Below are positions 5,308 through 5,687 of a DNA stretch of 5,687 nucleotides, piece after piece (within the stretch, counting starts at the first letter, position 1; every line of letters begins with the position of its first letter). The DNA is from Pseudomonadota bacterium. Its GTDB lineage: Bacteria; Pseudomonadota; Gammaproteobacteria; Steroidobacterales; Steroidobacteraceae. The position numbers and the translations under genes are program-made. The stretch spans positions 1 through 5,687 of the forward strand of contig JAJYTX010000219.1 of assembly GCA_021792815.1 (NCBI GenBank), read 5' to 3'. A model generated the notes under the pieces. It saw only the letters and a program-made list of their open reading frames with translations, searched no databases and had not been told where the DNA came from.

Positions 5308-5687
5308 TCAGTCGCGCCAGGCGAGGGTGTGCTGCCCGGGCGGACTCGGCGGGCAATCCCAACGGCCCGGTGTTCTCGAATACGACACCAGCGGCGCCGG
5401 CACGCGCAGCTCGCCGTACGGGGAGTCGCTCGTGATGAAACTGCTCGGCTCGGGGGCCGGCATCGCCCCCGGCATGCGCAGCCGCTCGGACTCGGTCAGC
5501 CTGCCGAGTTGCTGCAGGAACATGGACGCGCGGGTGAGGCTCACCTCGACGTGGTAGCTTCCACCCTCGCGGGCGCGGCGGATGAGCGCTGCCAGCGTGC
5601 CCGCGGCGGCGAGGTACGGCACGAGATAGTCATTCAGGGTACCGGTCGGACCGAGCCGTGGCTCGGCCGGCGACCCTTCGTCGATCG
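5308..5687 (-). CDS. CaiB/BaiF (family III) CoA-transferase, C-terminal part
   Basis: This minus-strand gene enters from the right edge and stops at TGA (complement of 5308-5310). The last 125 residues are visible and the frame stays open to the edge. They contain NDYLVPYLAAAGTLAALIRR, then GGSYHVEVSLTRASMFLQQLG, and near the end SPYGELRVPAPLVSYSRTPG followed by RWD. These match the C-terminal region of family III CoA-transferases (CaiB/BaiF, PF02515), where the conserved GGSYHVxVSLxR segment and the S-x-TPG-x-W tail are typical. The catalytic Asp of the family lies in the missing N-terminal part. Members move CoA between carboxylic acids or act as acyl-CoA racemases. The internal GTG at 5622 is not the true start because coding-like sequence continues upstream. 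It converges on the receptor gene and is therefore in another transcript. Activation of an acid from the same pathway is plausible but inferred. Confidence 0.9.
   Translation of the reverse strand, partial: IDEGSPAEPRLGPTGTLNDYLVPYLAAAGTLAALIRRAREGGSYHVEVSLTRASMFLQQLGRLTESERLRMPGAMPAPEPSSFITSDSPYGELRVPAPLVSYSRTPGRWDCPPSPPGQHTLAWRD

Noticed and set aside
1..5687. CRISPR arrays, tRNA or rRNA genes, insertion sequences, toxin-antitoxin pairs, phage genes
   Set aside because: No regularly spaced repeats, tRNA-like folds, transposase-like proteins or terminal inverted repeats were seen; all substantial coding sequence is explained by the five genes.

Overview
This is a GC-rich (roughly two-thirds G+C) Gram-negative chromosomal window. 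The organism is most likely a proteobacterium with many TonB-dependent receptors, such as a steroid- or aromatic-degrading gammaproteobacterium (Steroidobacter/Nevskia-like) or a sphingomonad. That placement is inferred from the outer-membrane receptor, the gene families and base composition; no rRNA or marker gene is present to fix it.

Layout from left to right: (1) the N-terminal 64 codons of a minus-strand cyclase-family (PF04199, kynurenine formamidase/isatin hydrolase-like) metal-dependent hydrolase, cut by the window edge; (2) a divergent control region of about 220 bp with an inverted-repeat operator, a promoter candidate for each strand and a long leader; (3) an IclR-family regulator that starts at a GTG; (4) an MFS transporter 19 bp behind it, surely the same operon; (5) a 146-bp gap with a small hairpin and a perfect 11-bp tandem repeat; (6) an 835-residue TonB-dependent outer-membrane receptor; (7) a 208-bp convergent gap with two strong hairpins; (8) the C-terminal 125 residues of a minus-strand CaiB/BaiF (family III) CoA-transferase, cut by the right edge.

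Together the genes read as an uptake-and-catabolism locus for a small organic compound. The receptor would bring the substrate across the outer membrane and the MFS protein across the inner membrane. The cyclase-family hydrolase would open a ring, lactone or amide, and the CoA-transferase would activate an acid for further breakdown. The IclR protein would sense the substrate or an intermediate and control the divergent promoters. The family assignments are solid. The shared pathway and the substrate are inference, and the sequence does not reveal the substrate. No mobile element, CRISPR array, tRNA or rRNA was seen.
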